From assembly GCF_001904635.1 (NCBI RefSeq), contig NZ_MRCB01000003.1, forward strand, positions 1 through 64,000: a stretch of DNA of 64,000 nucleotides. The letters are read 5' to 3'. Each line of letters starts with the position of its first letter. Positions within the stretch are counted from its first letter, which is position 1. Positions 1 through 9,272 of this stretch are shown here, piece after piece. The DNA is from Hydrococcus rivularis NIES-593 (lineage in GTDB: Bacteria > Cyanobacteriota > Cyanobacteriia > Cyanobacteriales > Microcystaceae). Made by a program: the position numbers and the translations under genes. The notes under the pieces were generated by a model that saw only the letters and a program-made list of their open reading frames with translations, was not told the DNA's origin and searched no databases.

Positions 1-1
1 T

Positions 2-1084
2 CAGGGAGGGGTAATCAGCCCACTACTGGCAAACATAGCCCTTCACGGGATGGAAACGGTTTTAACAGAATGGGTTAGAACCTGGAAAGGAAACAAAAGC
101 AAAAACGCAAAATCCTTTTCGTTCATTAGATATGCAGATGATTTCGTCTGTATACACGAATCCAAAGAAGTAATAGAAAACGCCAGAGAAATCCTCGAAA
201 CATTTCTAAGACCAATTGGACTAACAATAAAACCCGAAAAAACTCAAATAATACACACACTGCAAGGCGAAAAACCAGGCTTTGATTTTCTCGGATGCAA
301 TATCCGACAATACAAAGTCAACAATACAAAAAGTGGCTTCAAAACACTCATTAAACCTTCCAAGAAATCAGTTAAGAAACATTACGAGGCAATAGCCGAA
401 GTAGTCAAAAACAAGAAAACAGCTAAACAGGAAAACCTGATAAAGCTGCTTAACCCGATTATCAGAGGATGGTGTAACTATCACTCATCAGTAGTAAGTA
501 AAGAGACTTTCTCTAAATTAGACAACCTAATATATGGACTACTGAAAAGATGGTGCAAACGTCGTCACCCTAACAAATCAAGAACCTGGGTCAACGACAA
601 ATACTACCACTCCACACCCTCCCAACTAGGAAGGAGAAACTGGGTATTCAAGGAAGGAAAACAAACCCTAATCGTCCACTCAGACACCCCAATAATACGT
701 CATATCAAAGTTAAAGGTAATCAATCACCCTTTGATGGAGATAGTACCTATTGGGCAGCCAGATTAGGAAGAAGCACAGAACTGAGTAAAATTGAAGCCA
801 CCCTACTTAAGAAGCAAAACGGCAAATGCAACTACTGCAATGGAACGTTCAAGGATGGAGACGTATGGGAAGTAGACCACATTGTACCCAAAACAACAGG
901 CGGGTCAAACTCCCACAAGAATCTTCAACTATTACACGCCCACTGCCACGACCAAAAAACAAAAACAGACGGTTCTCACACGAAAGGTACTCATGACAAG
1001 AGTCAAGTAGGAGAGGAGCGCAGTGAAGCGAAAGCCTCATGCTGCGTTCTGAAGACGAGCAATTCTCGTGAGGGAGTCGCTTAG
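2..1084 (+). CDS. ltrA: Group II intron reverse transcriptase/maturase, 5' truncated by window edge
   Basis: The reading frame is open from the first bases of the window, so the start lies upstream. The visible part begins in RT motif QGGVISPLLANIALHGME, followed by the catalytic YADD box, then the maturase X region (NPIIRGWCNYH, about residues 145-155 of the visible protein) and a C-terminal HNH endonuclease with CNYC and HxxCH metal-binding motifs. Such proteins splice the host intron RNA and copy it into DNA by target-primed reverse transcription. The frame runs on through intron domain V and stops inside or just after domain VI, so the last 25 or so residues are encoded by catalytic RNA. 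It is not a retron or DGR reverse transcriptase because the maturase and HNH domains are present. Family assignment is secure; the exact intron class is inferred. Confidence 0.93.
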   Translation, partial: QGGVISPLLANIALHGMETVLTEWVRTWKGNKSKNAKSFSFIRYADDFVCIHESKEVIENAREILETFLRPIGLTIKPEKTQIIHTLQGEKPGFDFLGCNIRQYKVNNTKSGFKTLIKPSKKSVKKHYEAIAEVVKNKKTAKQENLIKLLNPIIRGWCNYHSSVVSKETFSKLDNLIYGLLKRWCKRRHPNKSRTWVNDKYYHSTPSQLGRRNWVFKEGKQTLIVHSDTPIIRHIKVKGNQSPFDGDSTYWAARLGRSTELSKIEATLLKKQNGKCNYCNGTFKDGDVWEVDHIVPKTTGGSNSHKNLQLLHAHCHDQKTKTDGSHTKGTHDKSQVGEERSEAKASCCVLKTSNSREGVA

Positions 1085-1090
1085 TTTAAC
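1016..1090 (+). ncRNA. Group II intron domains V and VI (3' end of intron)
   Basis: Positions 1016-1049 form a 34-nt hairpin typical of domain V: GAGCGCAG pairs with CTGCGTTC, with a two-nucleotide bulge region and a GAAA tetraloop at the tip. Immediately downstream, ACGAG/CTCGT around 1054-1069 can form the domain VI stem that carries the branch-point adenosine. The intron 3' boundary should fall near 1085-1095; I cannot fix it exactly. The domain lies inside the maturase frame. Confidence 0.8.
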
Positions 1091-1109
1091 CAAGTAGGAG
1101 TAATTCTAG

Positions 1110-1179
1110 GAGGCGCGGGTCGGTGAACAGGGAATCCCCCGCTACAGCAGCGATAGCTGTTTAGCGGCGGGAGGTTCAA
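1110..1179 (+). mobile_element. IS200/IS605-like right-end hairpin, possible relic
   Basis: A GTCGGTGAACAGGGAATCCCCC segment leads into a hairpin (CCGCTACAGC at 1139-1148 with GCTGT-TT-AGCGG at 1156-1167) and ends in TTCAA. From memory this resembles the 3' end of cyanobacterial IS605-family elements, where it serves as transposon right end and as the scaffold of the TnpB guide RNA. No tnpB or tnpA frame is visible, so it would be a remnant. The group II intron 3' end lies about 20 bp upstream, so the intron may have inserted near the end of tnpB. This is an inference. Confidence 0.4.
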
Positions 1180-1362
1180 TTAGTTCTTAAGCTGATATTA
1201 GAACGATTCCCCCCAGAACAACGAAATATGCGCGAGGGAGCGATTGAGAGTGCAATGAGCTATCTAAGGGAATATGAGCCTTCTTGCAACCCGCCAGCAG
1301 CAAACAGCATTGACAGTTCTTCTCTCATCGTGCCAAAGAAAAATTCCCCTCTCCAAAATTAG
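1180..1362 (+). pseudogene. C-terminal fragment of an unidentified protein
   Basis: A frame without a start codon of its own reads from the hairpin to a TAG at 1360-1362 and includes ILERFPPEQRNMREGAIE. It looks like the tail of a real protein whose 5' part was replaced by the mobile-element remnants upstream. I do not recognise the family. The last codons overlap the terminator of ilvB on the other strand. Confidence 0.35.
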
Positions 1363-1372
1363 AAAAGGGGAA
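1339..1372 (-). terminator. Intrinsic terminator of ilvB
   Basis: On the minus strand TTCCCC (1372-1367) pairs with GGGGAA (1349-1344) and is followed directly by a run of five T (1343-1339). It lies 55 bp past the ilvB stop codon. Confidence 0.6.
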
Positions 1373-1426
1373 GAAAAATAATCAACTCTTGTACTTAGCT
1401 AACTGCTAACAGACTCGACTAAAACC

Positions 1427-3289
1427 TTACAACTTGGTGCCGCAGTCGGGACAGAATTTATTGCTGGGAGGATTTTTGGCTCCGCAATTGGTGCAAACGA
1501 TTGGCTCGTTTTCCGGGCGAGGAGTTTTAGGCTCTGGCAGTCCCACCATTTGCGCATTGCTCTTACCGGGAGCAACCATTGGATAGCAGTTTTCATCCTT
1601 AGTGACGTGGGCATCGACAAGAACAGGACCGTCGTGGGCAAGCATGGCAGCAATGCCATCGACAAGTTCGGAGCGATCGCGAATTGTGATACCTTTGATG
1701 CCAAAGGCTTTCGCTAATAGCTCGAAATCGGGCATTCCGGTCTGCATGTTCGAGCAAGAATAACGCTCGCCGTAGAAAGCCTGCTGCCACTGGCGTACCA
1801 TGCCTTGCCAACCGTTATTGATGATGACTGTCTTGACATTAATGCCATATTGTGCTAGGGTGGCTAATTCTTGAAGGTTCATCTGGAAGCTGGCATCGCC
1901 GCTGATACAGATGACCTCTTGGTCTGGTACGGCTAGCTTGGCTCCCATCGCTGCGGGCATGCCATAGCCCATCGTTCCCAAGCCAGCGCTGGAAATCCAG
2001 CGACGGGGACCTGTCTTAAGGAACTGAGCCGCCCACATCTGATGCTGTCCGACATCGGTGGTATAGTAAGCATAGGGAGCCTGACGACCGACTTCTACGA
2101 TCACTTCTTGGGGAGACATGCTATCGCTGTGGCGAGGAACGATTAAAGGATAATCCTCGCGCCAGCGTTGGATGCGTTGCAGCCATTCTTGTGTGCGTCC
2201 CAAGCGAGAGGGGAAATTCAGTTCTTTTGCCCGTTGTAGGATCTGTTCTAGAACTTGGCGCACGTCGCCCACGATAGGAACTTCGGGAGTGCGGTTTTTG
2301 CCGACTTCAGCCGGATCGATATCGATGTGAATGACTTTAGCGCGGGAGGCAAACTCGTCTAACTTACCCGTAACGCGATCGTCAAATCTCGCCCCAACTG
2401 CAATCAACAAATCGCAATCGGTGACGGCAAAGTTAGCATAGGCTGTCCCGTGCATCCCCAACATGCCGACAGAGAGAGGATGATTCTCGTCAAAGGCTCC
2501 TAGCCCCATCAAAGTTGTGGTTACGGGTAACTGAAAGCGTTCTGCCAATTCGTGGATTTGAGCGTGGGCGTTAGACGCGATCGCACCGCCCCCGACGTAC
2601 AGCAGCGGTCGTCTGGATTCTTCAATGAGCTGCAAAGCTGCGTTAATCTGACGGGGATTGCCTTTTACGGTGGGACGATAACCGGGCAACCTCACATCTC
2701 CGGGTTCGATTGGCACGTAGTCGCACTCTTCTAAACCCACGTCTTTGGGAACGTCGATTAGCACCGGACCCGGACGACCCGTACTGGCAATATGGAAAGC
2801 TTCTGCTACAATCCTTGCCATGTCGCTGGCTTGGCGAACGACATAGGAGTGCTTGACAATCGGTAAGGTAATTCCGTAAATATCGGTTTCCTGGAAGGCA
2901 TCAGTACCGATCGCCGGACGAGGAACCTGACCCGTCACCACCACCATTGGGATAGAATCCATATGGGCGGTAGCAATTCCCGTTACCAAGTTCGTCGCCC
3001 CGGGACCAGAAGTTCCAAAGCAGACTCCGACTCGACCTGTCGCGCGAGCATAGCCATCAGCTGCGTGTGCCGCACCTTGTTCGTGTCTGACCAGAATATG
3101 CTCAACCTCTCCTCTCGCTTCGGCTCGGTATAATTCGTCATAAATCGGCAGGATCGCACCGCCAGGATAGCCGAAAATATGTCTAACACCATGGCGCACG
3201 AGGCTATCGATTAAGATAAAAGCGCCAGTCCGGCGTTGGGGAATTATCTTTAGCAGATTTGTTGTCGGGGGAACGCTTGAAGAAACCAC
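1427..3289 (-). CDS. ilvB: Acetolactate synthase large subunit with C-terminal zinc ribbon
   Basis: Thiamine-diphosphate enzyme condensing two pyruvates to acetolactate (or pyruvate plus 2-oxobutyrate), the first common step of valine, leucine and isoleucine synthesis. The N-terminal domain holds the catalytic Glu ([13 protein letters not shown]70), the middle FAD-type domain is complete, and the C-terminal ThDP domain has [12 protein letters not shown] with the NNGWQG metal site. Length is 620 aa. The last 22 residues form a CxxC-x10-CxxC zinc ribbon (Cys 599, 602, 613, 616), an addition not found in the enterobacterial enzymes. The start is GTG, with AGTAGG upstream. No small regulatory subunit is adjacent. 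An inverted repeat and a leucine-rich short ORF precede it. Annotated as ilvG in some cyanobacteria. Confidence 0.95.
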   Translation of the reverse strand: MVSSSVPPTTNLLKIIPQRRTGAFILIDSLVRHGVRHIFGYPGGAILPIYDELYRAEARGEVEHILVRHEQGAAHAADGYARATGRVGVCFGTSGPGATNLVTGIATAHMDSIPMVVVTGQVPRPAIGTDAFQETDIYGITLPIVKHSYVVRQASDMARIVAEAFHIASTGRPGPVLIDVPKDVGLEECDYVPIEPGDVRLPGYRPTVKGNPRQINAALQLIEESRRPLLYVGGGAIASNAHAQIHELAERFQLPVTTTLMGLGAFDENHPLSVGMLGMHGTAYANFAVTDCDLLIAVGARFDDRVTGKLDEFASRAKVIHIDIDPAEVGKNRTPEVPIVGDVRQVLEQILQRAKELNFPSRLGRTQEWLQRIQRWREDYPLIVPRHSDSMSPQEVIVEVGRQAPYAYYTTDVGQHQMWAAQFLKTGPRRWISSAGLGTMGYGMPAAMGAKLAVPDQEVICISGDASFQMNLQELATLAQYGINVKTVIINNGWQGMVRQWQQAFYGERYSCSNMQTGMPDFELLAKAFGIKGITIRDRSELVDGIAAMLAHDGPVLVDAHVTKDENCYPMVAPGKSNAQMVGLPEPKTPRPENEPIVCTNCGAKNPPSNKFCPDCGTKL

Positions 3290-3356
3290 AGGGCAACCTA
3301 CTCTAACTTGTTTATTCTTTTTTGTAATTTTGTTGTTTTTGATGCAACAAGGACAG

Positions 3357-3378
3357 TAACAGCATTGTTATGCTGTTA
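3357..3378 (-). promoter_or_regulatory. Perfect inverted repeat in the ilvB upstream region
   Basis: TAACAGCAT (3357-3365), a TGTT spacer and ATGCTGTTA (3370-3378) form a perfect 9-bp inverted repeat about 70 bp before the ilvB start. On the minus strand it overlaps a -10-like TATAAC. It could be an operator or a 5' hairpin of the ilvB mRNA; the sequence does not decide. Confidence 0.4.
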
Positions 3379-3857
3379 TACTTTAAGTTTAATAGTTTAA
3401 GCTAAGGTGTAAATACTGTCGAGAGGGCTTTTGCTCTTAGATTGAAAAGCTAGTGGCTAAGAGCGACAAGCAAGCTCCGACATGGTGAATCAAAGCTAAA
3501 GGTTTGCATGTTGAGCGTTTCCTGACAAGATCCCTGGGTTTATTACATTACTTTACAGAATAGTCATTTTGTCCTTAGTCTTTTGTGATTGGTTAAGGGT
3601 CGATCGTTTCCACTTCCGCTCTCTGTGGTGCCTTAAGGTGAAGTTTTATGGCACCTAAACAACGTTTTTGTTGTTGAAGTGCTATGTTCAATCCTAGTCA
3701 GCACAAACAATAGAGCGATCGCTCTTTATGTAAACTCTTATGAGTGCCTGCTTGTAAAGGTCTCTAAGTCTGAGACAATCAAATAGAGTTTTAAAAGCCA
3801 CTTATTCTTGTCTTCTACTTATCCTCTTCACTTTCTGACAGCAAAAGGGAGAACTCT
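3379..3857. other. Divergent intergenic region between ilvB and chlB
   Basis: No gene is visible in these 479 bp. The stretch holds the chlB 5' region: a GTCTC/GAGAC inverted repeat at 3760-3776 and a clear ribosome binding site (AAGGGAG, about 3846-3852) seven bases before the chlB ATG. A second imperfect repeat (AGGTG...CACCT, about 3636-3656) may form a hairpin. I could not place a convincing -35/-10 pair for chlB. Confidence 0.5.
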
Positions 3858-5384
3858 ATGAAATTAGCCTATTGGATGTATGCAGGACCCGCTCATATTG
3901 GCACGCTGCGCATTGCCAGTTCCTTTAAAAACGTCCATGCGATTATGCATGCTCCTCTAGGAGACGATTATTTCAACGTCATGCGCTCTATGTTAGAGCG
4001 AGAGAGGGATTTCACCCCAGTAACCGCTAGTATTGTTGACCGCAACGTTCTCGCACGGGGTTCTCAAGAGAAAGTCGTCGAGAACATAATCCGTAAAGAC
4101 CAAGAAGAAACTCCCGACCTAATCGTTCTTACTCCTACTTGTACCTCTAGCATTCTGCAAGAAGACTTGCAAAATTTTGTAGAACGCGCCCAAATGGAAT
4201 CTAAGGGCGATGTCATGCTGGCGGACGTAAACCACTATCGAGTTAACGAACTGCAAGCGGCAGACAAAACCCTCAGTCAAATCGTCCAATACTATATTGA
4301 AAAAGCTCGTAAGCGGGGAGAAATTCCAGAAGGGAAAACAGAAAAACCATCAGTCAACATCATCGGCATTACTACCCTTGGTTTCCACAATCAACACGAC
4401 TGCACGGAATTGAAGCGGTTGATGGCAGATTTGGGTATTGAAGTCAACGAAGTCATCCCCGAAGGCGCTTCCGTTCGCAATCTCAAGAATTTGCCTCGCG
4501 CTTGGTTTAACCTCGTGCCTTACCGCGAAGTCGGTTTGATGGCAGCGCGTTTCCTCGAACAAGAATTCGGAATGCCCTACGTAGATATTACGCCCATGGG
4601 CGTGGTAGAAACTGCCCGGTGCATCCGTAAGATTGGGCAAGTCATTAACGAGCGAGGGGCAAAGGTTGACTACGAAAAGTATATCGAAAACCAAACTCTC
4701 TATGTTTCTCAAGCAGCTTGGTTCTCCCGTTCTATTGACTGTCAGAACTTAACGGGCAAAAAAGCGGTTGTTTTTGGCGATAATACCCATGCTGCGGCAC
4801 TGACGAAGATTTTGGCGCGAGAAATGGGCATTCATGTAGTTCTCGCAGGAACTTACTGCAAATACGATGCAGAGTGGTTCAAGGAGCAAGTGAGCGACTA
4901 CTGCGATGAAATCCTTATTAGCGATGATAACGGAGCAATTGGCGATGCGATCGCGCGTCTAGAACCCGCCGCCATCTTCGGAACGCAAATGGAACGTCAC
5001 GTCGGCAAGCGGTTAAACATTCCCTGCGGCGTGATCTCAGCACCGATTCACATTCAAAACTTTCCCATCGGATACAAGCCTTTCTTAGGATACGAAGGAA
5101 CGAATCAGATTGCCGATTTGGTCTATAATTCCTTCACTTTGGGAATGGAAGATCACCTTCTAGAAATCTTCGGCGGACACGATACCAAGGAAGTGATTCA
5201 CAAAGGAATTTCTGCCGATTCTGACTTGAACTGGAATAAAGAAGCCTTGGCAGAATTAAATAAAGTTCCCGGTTTCGTGCGCGGTAAAGTAAAGCGTAAT
5301 ACCGAGAAATTTGCTCGCGATCGCGGTTTGACTGAGATTACCCTTGAGGTAATGTACGCTGCGAAAGAAGCTGTTGGGGCATAG
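3858..5384 (+). CDS. chlB: Light-independent protochlorophyllide reductase subunit B
   Basis: Catalytic subunit of the dark-operative, nitrogenase-like reductase (ChlL with ChlN-ChlB) that reduces ring D of protochlorophyllide without light. The N-terminus [20 protein letters not shown] is diagnostic; Asp36 (GDDYFNVM), known in this family to replace a Cys as a ligand of the [4Fe-4S] cluster shared with ChlN, is present, as are conserved cysteines such as [10 protein letters not shown]. Length 508 aa matches cyanobacterial ChlB, including the C-terminal small helical domain. A good Shine-Dalgarno site fixes the start. chlL and chlN are not in the window. A hairpin with a T run follows the stop. 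Confidence 0.98.
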   Translation: MKLAYWMYAGPAHIGTLRIASSFKNVHAIMHAPLGDDYFNVMRSMLERERDFTPVTASIVDRNVLARGSQEKVVENIIRKDQEETPDLIVLTPTCTSSILQEDLQNFVERAQMESKGDVMLADVNHYRVNELQAADKTLSQIVQYYIEKARKRGEIPEGKTEKPSVNIIGITTLGFHNQHDCTELKRLMADLGIEVNEVIPEGASVRNLKNLPRAWFNLVPYREVGLMAARFLEQEFGMPYVDITPMGVVETARCIRKIGQVINERGAKVDYEKYIENQTLYVSQAAWFSRSIDCQNLTGKKAVVFGDNTHAAALTKILAREMGIHVVLAGTYCKYDAEWFKEQVSDYCDEILISDDNGAIGDAIARLEPAAIFGTQMERHVGKRLNIPCGVISAPIHIQNFPIGYKPFLGYEGTNQIADLVYNSFTLGMEDHLLEIFGGHDTKEVIHKGISADSDLNWNKEALAELNKVPGFVRGKVKRNTEKFARDRGLTEITLEVMYAAKEAVGA

Positions 5385-5408
5385 TTAGTTCTCAAATCAC
5401 GCAATGAT

Positions 5409-5438
5409 AGCGATTGTCTTAGGAGGCGATCGCTTTTT
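5409..5438 (+). terminator. Probable terminator of chlB
   Basis: AGCGA (5409-5413) pairs with TCGCT (5430-5434), followed by TTTTT. The stem is short. It overlaps the last codons of the convergent radical SAM gene, so the two genes end almost against each other. Confidence 0.4.
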
Positions 5439-6987
5439 CCCTTTCTAGCTTAGCTTCTTGTCGTTGAAACTCTGCCAATTGCGCCTCGATCTCGTCGCGA
5501 ACAATTTGGCGATATTCGAGAAAATGCTCGTTATGGGCGCATACAGTTAGATAATGTTCCCAGACCGCTGGATTATTCTTGAGAATGCTAAAGAGATGAT
5601 GCCAGAATTTCCAACGAGTGTTGCGTTTGAAACCTTGCCGCCAAATGACAATCCCTAGCGCACGCAAATCCACCCAGCTAGGCATCTTAAAGGGGGCTTT
5701 ACACTTGGGGGCACCTAGCTTCAAGAAACAGCGATAGGTACGATCTAGGAAGACCTCAGGGTCGTACAGCGTCCAAAATGCCTCGATGTATTCCTTGGCA
5801 ATATCTTCGATAGGGCGCGTGGGGACAAAGTTCATCAGGGTGGTTTGATTGATATCTTGTCTGCCACTTATGCGCAAACGCCCCTCTTTTTCCAAGCGAT
5901 GCCAAAGGGCAGTATTAGGCAATGCTTGCAACATTCCAAACATGGCGGTGGGAATGGCTGCTTGTTCGACAAAGCGAATAATCCGGGAGGCAGCGCCTTT
6001 TTTCTCGCCATCAAAACCGATAATAAACCCTGCCATTGGGCGTATTCCCGCACGAACGATCTTATCGACGCTATCTGCTAGAGAACTGCGAGTATTTTGA
6101 AATTTCTTTGTGAGTTGTAAACTCTCTTCATCTGGCGTTTCAATGCCTAAAAACACGGCATCAAAGTAGCATTCCACCATTAACTCCATCAATTCTGGAT
6201 CGTCTGCGAGATCGACTGAAGCTTCTGTATTAAAACGAAAAGGATACCGGTGTTCGGCTTGCCAGACTTTTAATTCTTTGAGCAATAACTTGACATTGCG
6301 CTTATTGCCAATAAAATTGTCATCTACCATAAACACGCCCCGCCGCCACCCCAATTCGTAGAGATAATCCAATTCTTTTAAAAGTTGAGCAGGGGTTTTG
6401 GTTCGCGGTTTGCGACCGTAAAGAACGATGATATCGCAGAATTCGCACTGGAAGGGACATCCCCGCGAAAACTGAATCGACATCGAGTCATAGGCATCCA
6501 ACTCCAACAAATCGTAGCGAGGGACGGGGGTTATCGTAACATCGGGTTTTTCCATGGTGCGGAAAACCCCGCTGGTTTCTCCCTTTTGTAAGGCTTCGAC
6601 AAACATCGGCAGGGTGATTTCCCCTTCGTCTAAAATCAGGAAATCTGCCCCCGCGCCCTGAGGTTCGGATGGCACGGAAGTCGCATAGGGACCGCCGACG
6701 GCGACTAATTTGCCCCGTCGTTTTGCCTCTCGGATTTGCTCTAGTAAATCCTGCTTTTGTACGATCATTGCCGAGAGAATGACAAGATCTGCCCATGCCC
6801 ATTCTTCTTCAGTGACGGGACGAATGTTGCGATCGACTAGCTTAAATTCCCACTCTTGGGGCAGAATTGCTGCCACGGTAATTAACCCCAAAGGCGGCAA
6901 TAAGACTTTGCGGTTGACTAATTCAAGAATTTTGTTATACGACCAGAAAGTCGGCGGAAATACCGGATAGATTAATAAAATCCGCAA
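5419..6987 (-). CDS. B12-binding radical SAM protein (DUF4070 type, HpnP-like)
   Basis: 522 aa. The N-terminus (MRILLIYPVFPPTFWS..., to about residue 140, with VAVGGPYATS) is a cobalamin-binding Rossmann domain. The radical SAM core starts with SRGCPFQCEFCD, whose three Cys bind the [4Fe-4S] cluster that cleaves SAM. The C-terminal 150 residues match the DUF4070 extension as I remember it. Enzymes of this architecture methylate unreactive carbons; hopanoid C-2 methylase HpnP belongs here, but cyanobacteria carry several paralogues and no hopanoid gene is adjacent, so the substrate stays open. The gene faces chlB tail to tail and lies downstream of the tRNA-Arg gene on the same strand. Confidence 0.85.
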   Translation of the reverse strand: MRILLIYPVFPPTFWSYNKILELVNRKVLLPPLGLITVAAILPQEWEFKLVDRNIRPVTEEEWAWADLVILSAMIVQKQDLLEQIREAKRRGKLVAVGGPYATSVPSEPQGAGADFLILDEGEITLPMFVEALQKGETSGVFRTMEKPDVTITPVPRYDLLELDAYDSMSIQFSRGCPFQCEFCDIIVLYGRKPRTKTPAQLLKELDYLYELGWRRGVFMVDDNFIGNKRNVKLLLKELKVWQAEHRYPFRFNTEASVDLADDPELMELMVECYFDAVFLGIETPDEESLQLTKKFQNTRSSLADSVDKIVRAGIRPMAGFIIGFDGEKKGAASRIIRFVEQAAIPTAMFGMLQALPNTALWHRLEKEGRLRISGRQDINQTTLMNFVPTRPIEDIAKEYIEAFWTLYDPEVFLDRTYRCFLKLGAPKCKAPFKMPSWVDLRALGIVIWRQGFKRNTRWKFWHHLFSILKNNPAVWEHYLTVCAHNEHFLEYRQIVRDEIEAQLAEFQRQEAKLEREKAIAS

Positions 6988-7105
6988 TGTTTTGAACTCC
7001 TACTGCGTTTTCCCCATTCTAATTGGTTCGTTACTTCTGTGTCGGTAGTAAAAAACTATAGCAGCCTTTACCTTAAAATTGTTTCCAGTCATTTTTCTTC
7101 TAGCA

Positions 7106-7178
<73 letters not shown>

Positions 7179-7274
7179 AAGCACCAGATGAAGCGATCGC
7201 AACAAAACGATCTTACACGATAACTGGAGATTGGATACAGTTTTCCTCAATCTCCAATCTCCAGTCTTCAATGG

Positions 7275-7610
7275 TTAACCTGCCAAACTCTCTAAACTCA
7301 AAGGCACAAAATCTCCGTGTATTGTCAATCCAAGTAACATTGGCTCATTTTCCCGAATTAGCTTTCCGGTTAGGACACAGCTTTCATCCTTTCTAGCAGT
7401 TGCTTCTAACGTAGCGCGAATATCGGCTCTCGAAAACTGCGGTCGATAATCTCCCGACTTCTGTTGTACGTAGTTCCAGAGAATGTCTCTGATCAGCGCT
7501 TGATAGCCTTGGTTGCCAGACAATTCTTTGAGTCTATCTTTGAGGGATCTCTCAAGGCGGATGCTAGTAACTTCCATCTCGGTCGTAGATGTGCGAGTCA
7601 GCGTTCGCAT
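7275..7610 (-). CDS. Small protein with ribbon-helix-helix-like N-terminus
   Basis: 111 aa. Residues 12-50 (EMEVTSIRLERSLKDRLKEL, then ALIRDILWNYVQ) have the strand-helix-helix pattern of ribbon-helix-helix DNA-binding proteins. The C-terminal half (VLTGKLIRENEPMLLGLTIH) looks like a small beta-rich domain that I do not recognise. It is a single gene just upstream of tRNA-Arg, with no toxin partner beside it, so a regulator is more likely than an antitoxin. Role unknown. Confidence 0.65.
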   Translation of the reverse strand: MRTLTRTSTTEMEVTSIRLERSLKDRLKELSGNQGYQALIRDILWNYVQQKSGDYRPQFSRADIRATLEATARKDESCVLTGKLIRENEPMLLGLTIHGDFVPLSLESLAG

Positions 7611-7976
7611 AATTTTTTTTTCCTCCAGGTAGTAGACATTTCAGTAATACAAGTGTAGTATTAAAATGTCCCTTTTGGCACGAGTAAAAAATTCATCAAT
7701 GCTTCCGTCTTCCTTACTAACCTCCATTTTTGCCGTCAGCTGCCCAAATAGTTGGCAATTTGCGGCAATAGCGGGGGTATTTTCATATTTAGGGCAGCTC
7801 GGAGATACGAACGATGCAATTAGATTTAAACCTCAAATTAATAGCGATCGAGATTATCGCCATATCTGCGGCGGTAAGCTTGAAGGTATTAACGTAAAAC
7901 TGTATTTAGGACGCGGGAGGTGCATACTAGCCAGTACTGTACCTAAATAAATTAAAAGAACCATAAAGGTTGCTAC
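7611..7976. other. Non-coding stretch, possible small transcript
   Basis: I see no convincing protein gene here. A frame at 7666-7950 lacks a ribosome binding site and protein-like composition. Because the stretch ends in a very strong plus-strand terminator while no plus-strand gene lies upstream for more than 2 kb, a small non-coding RNA or short mRNA starting in this region is possible. A 27-codon hydrophobic ORF (7814-7897) could be the product, but nothing else supports it. Confidence 0.35.
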
Positions 7977-8010
7977 ACCCCCGCCTCTAACTAAAGAAGC
8001 GGGGGTTTTT
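7977..8010 (+). terminator. Strong intrinsic terminator
   Basis: ACCCCCGC (7977-7984) pairs perfectly with GCGGGGGT (7999-8006), followed by TTTTT. It ends 20 bp before the HNH gene start. Confidence 0.85.
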
Positions 8011-8029
8011 CAATCCAAACAATCTATAA

Positions 8030-8545
8030 ATGGTGTCAGCCGTGAGCAGTGCAACTGAAATATTAGATCGATCGGTAGTGGTGTTTTCAAAAAACTATCT
8101 TCCCATTAGTCGGGTAAATATCCGACGCGCTATTTGCCTGCTAGTGACTGGCAAAGCCGAACCAATGGAGTTTGCCGATGGGATGATTTTTGAAGTTCGT
8201 TCGCCGAACCTAATTCTAGAAGTCCCCGCCCATATTCGTCTCAAAATTCACAGTCGAGAGCGAATCTGGAAAGTGCCTCCCGTCAGTCGGCGCGAGGTGC
8301 TACGGCGAGACAAACATCAGTGTCAATACTGCGGGAGTGTCAAACGCTTAACGATCGACCACGTAATTCCGCGATCGAAAGGTGGAAAACATACTTGGGA
8401 TAATGTAGTTATCGCTTGCGAGCCGTGTAACTCCTGTAAAGGCGATCGCACTCCCCAAGAAGCTGGAATGCTGTTGAAAATGATTCCCAAGGCTCCTATT
8501 CACCCCGCGATCGCTTTCGCCGAACAGTTTTGGCGCCAACAATAA
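8030..8545 (+). CDS. HNH endonuclease family protein
   Basis: 171 aa. Residues 85-140 form an HNH domain: CQYC and CEPCNSC provide the two zinc-knuckle cysteine pairs, and LTIDHVIPRSKGGKHTWDNVVIAC contains the His-Asn nuclease core. The N-terminal 80 residues (VVFSKNYLPISRVNIRRAICLLVTGKAE) are typical of a conserved cyanobacterial HNH family whose cellular role is not known; no restriction or intron partner is adjacent. The start may be the ATG at 8030 or the GTG four codons later. Confidence 0.85.
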   Translation: MVSAVSSATEILDRSVVVFSKNYLPISRVNIRRAICLLVTGKAEPMEFADGMIFEVRSPNLILEVPAHIRLKIHSRERIWKVPPVSRREVLRRDKHQCQYCGSVKRLTIDHVIPRSKGGKHTWDNVVIACEPCNSCKGDRTPQEAGMLLKMIPKAPIHPAIAFAEQFWRQQ

Positions 8546-8598
8546 CTGGATTCGGAATTAAAAACAATTAATTAGCCCTGGTTGGGAAACTCAGACCG

Positions 8599-8988
8599 AT
8601 GCTGAAACTTACCTATACTGAAAATGGCTTTAATTTAGAGCATCTAGATCGATCTCTCGAAGATTGGGTAACTGCCAGAGTTATTCTCGCTCTGCGATCT
8701 GGGACGGGTTTCTATGCCGAACCCAGCACGGCTACCTTTTTACTCCCCGCCGATTTGCCCTACTTGAGCGATCTGGAAAAACTCGTTGACAAGGAAAACG
8801 GCGACAGCATCGAACTATCTTTTTGCGATGGCGAGTATGTCGAAGTTATCCTGCAAGGAACTTGGCTAGCTTCAGTGCCAGATAGCGAAGAGGGAATATT
8901 TGTTACTGTCATGAGCCAACGAACTGAATTTTTCCTCTACCAACTGTGGCAGGAAGTTCAAATTGGGGCTTCTGTAGTTAATGACTGA
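8599..8988 (+). CDS. Conserved cyanobacterial protein of unknown function
   Basis: 129 aa, acidic, no membrane segment or signal peptide. The sequence (MLKLTYTENGFNLEHLDRSL...) recalls the small cyanobacterial family named after Anabaena alr0857, whose function is not known; I am not certain of that match. It follows the HNH gene by 53 bp on the same strand and may be co-transcribed with it. Confidence 0.6.
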   Translation: MLKLTYTENGFNLEHLDRSLEDWVTARVILALRSGTGFYAEPSTATFLLPADLPYLSDLEKLVDKENGDSIELSFCDGEYVEVILQGTWLASVPDSEEGIFVTVMSQRTEFFLYQLWQEVQIGASVVND

Positions 8989-9112
8989 TAGTAGCCAGAG
9001 AAGTAAATGTATTTTATTGTTCCTATTTCTGTTGTTTGTTTGGTCAAAAATGGACAACCCTGCTCTAATAAGATTTCTAGGGCTAAAATTGAAGTTGTCA
9101 TTTTTTGTTGTC

Positions 9113-9231
9113 TTATATCATTTTTCATTCATTAATGACAGAGATAGTCGATCGCCCTCACCCCCAACCCCTCTACCAAATTGGGAGAGGGGTGAACAAT
9201 GTCGATCGCGAAAACCTGAAAATTGGTATTA
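9113..9231 (+). repeat. MITE-like repeat, copy A
   Basis: A 119-bp copy of a dispersed element found four times in this window. It begins TTATATCATTTTTCATT and ends TGAAAATTGGTATTA, so its ends are imperfect inverted repeats (ATACCA-TTTTCA type). The core contains CGATCGCCCTCACCCCCAAC and an inverted CCCTCTCCC/GGGAGAGGG hairpin. It has no coding capacity of its own. It lies between the 8599 gene and the CRISPR effector operon. Confidence 0.85.
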
Positions 9232-9272
9232 GCTGCTAGTAAATCTCATTACAGTTACTTCGCGAGAATGCT

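Noticed and set aside
50-1084. Reverse transcriptase as retron or diversity-generating element
   Set aside because: Maturase X and HNH domains plus domain V downstream make it a group II intron protein; no template repeat or msr-like RNA was seen.
3312-3365. Leucine-rich 17-codon ORF (MLLLSLLH...) upstream of ilvB on the minus strand, possible leader peptide
   Set aside because: No terminator hairpin with a T run lies between it and ilvB, and no competing pairing was found. The leucines are only moderately clustered and the ORF overlaps an inverted repeat that explains the sequence.
7666-7950. 94-codon plus-strand frame
   Set aside because: No ribosome binding site, unlikely composition, no recognisable family.
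8981-9232. 83-codon frame after the 8599 gene
   Set aside because: Its second half lies inside a MITE copy and it shows no protein-like conservation.
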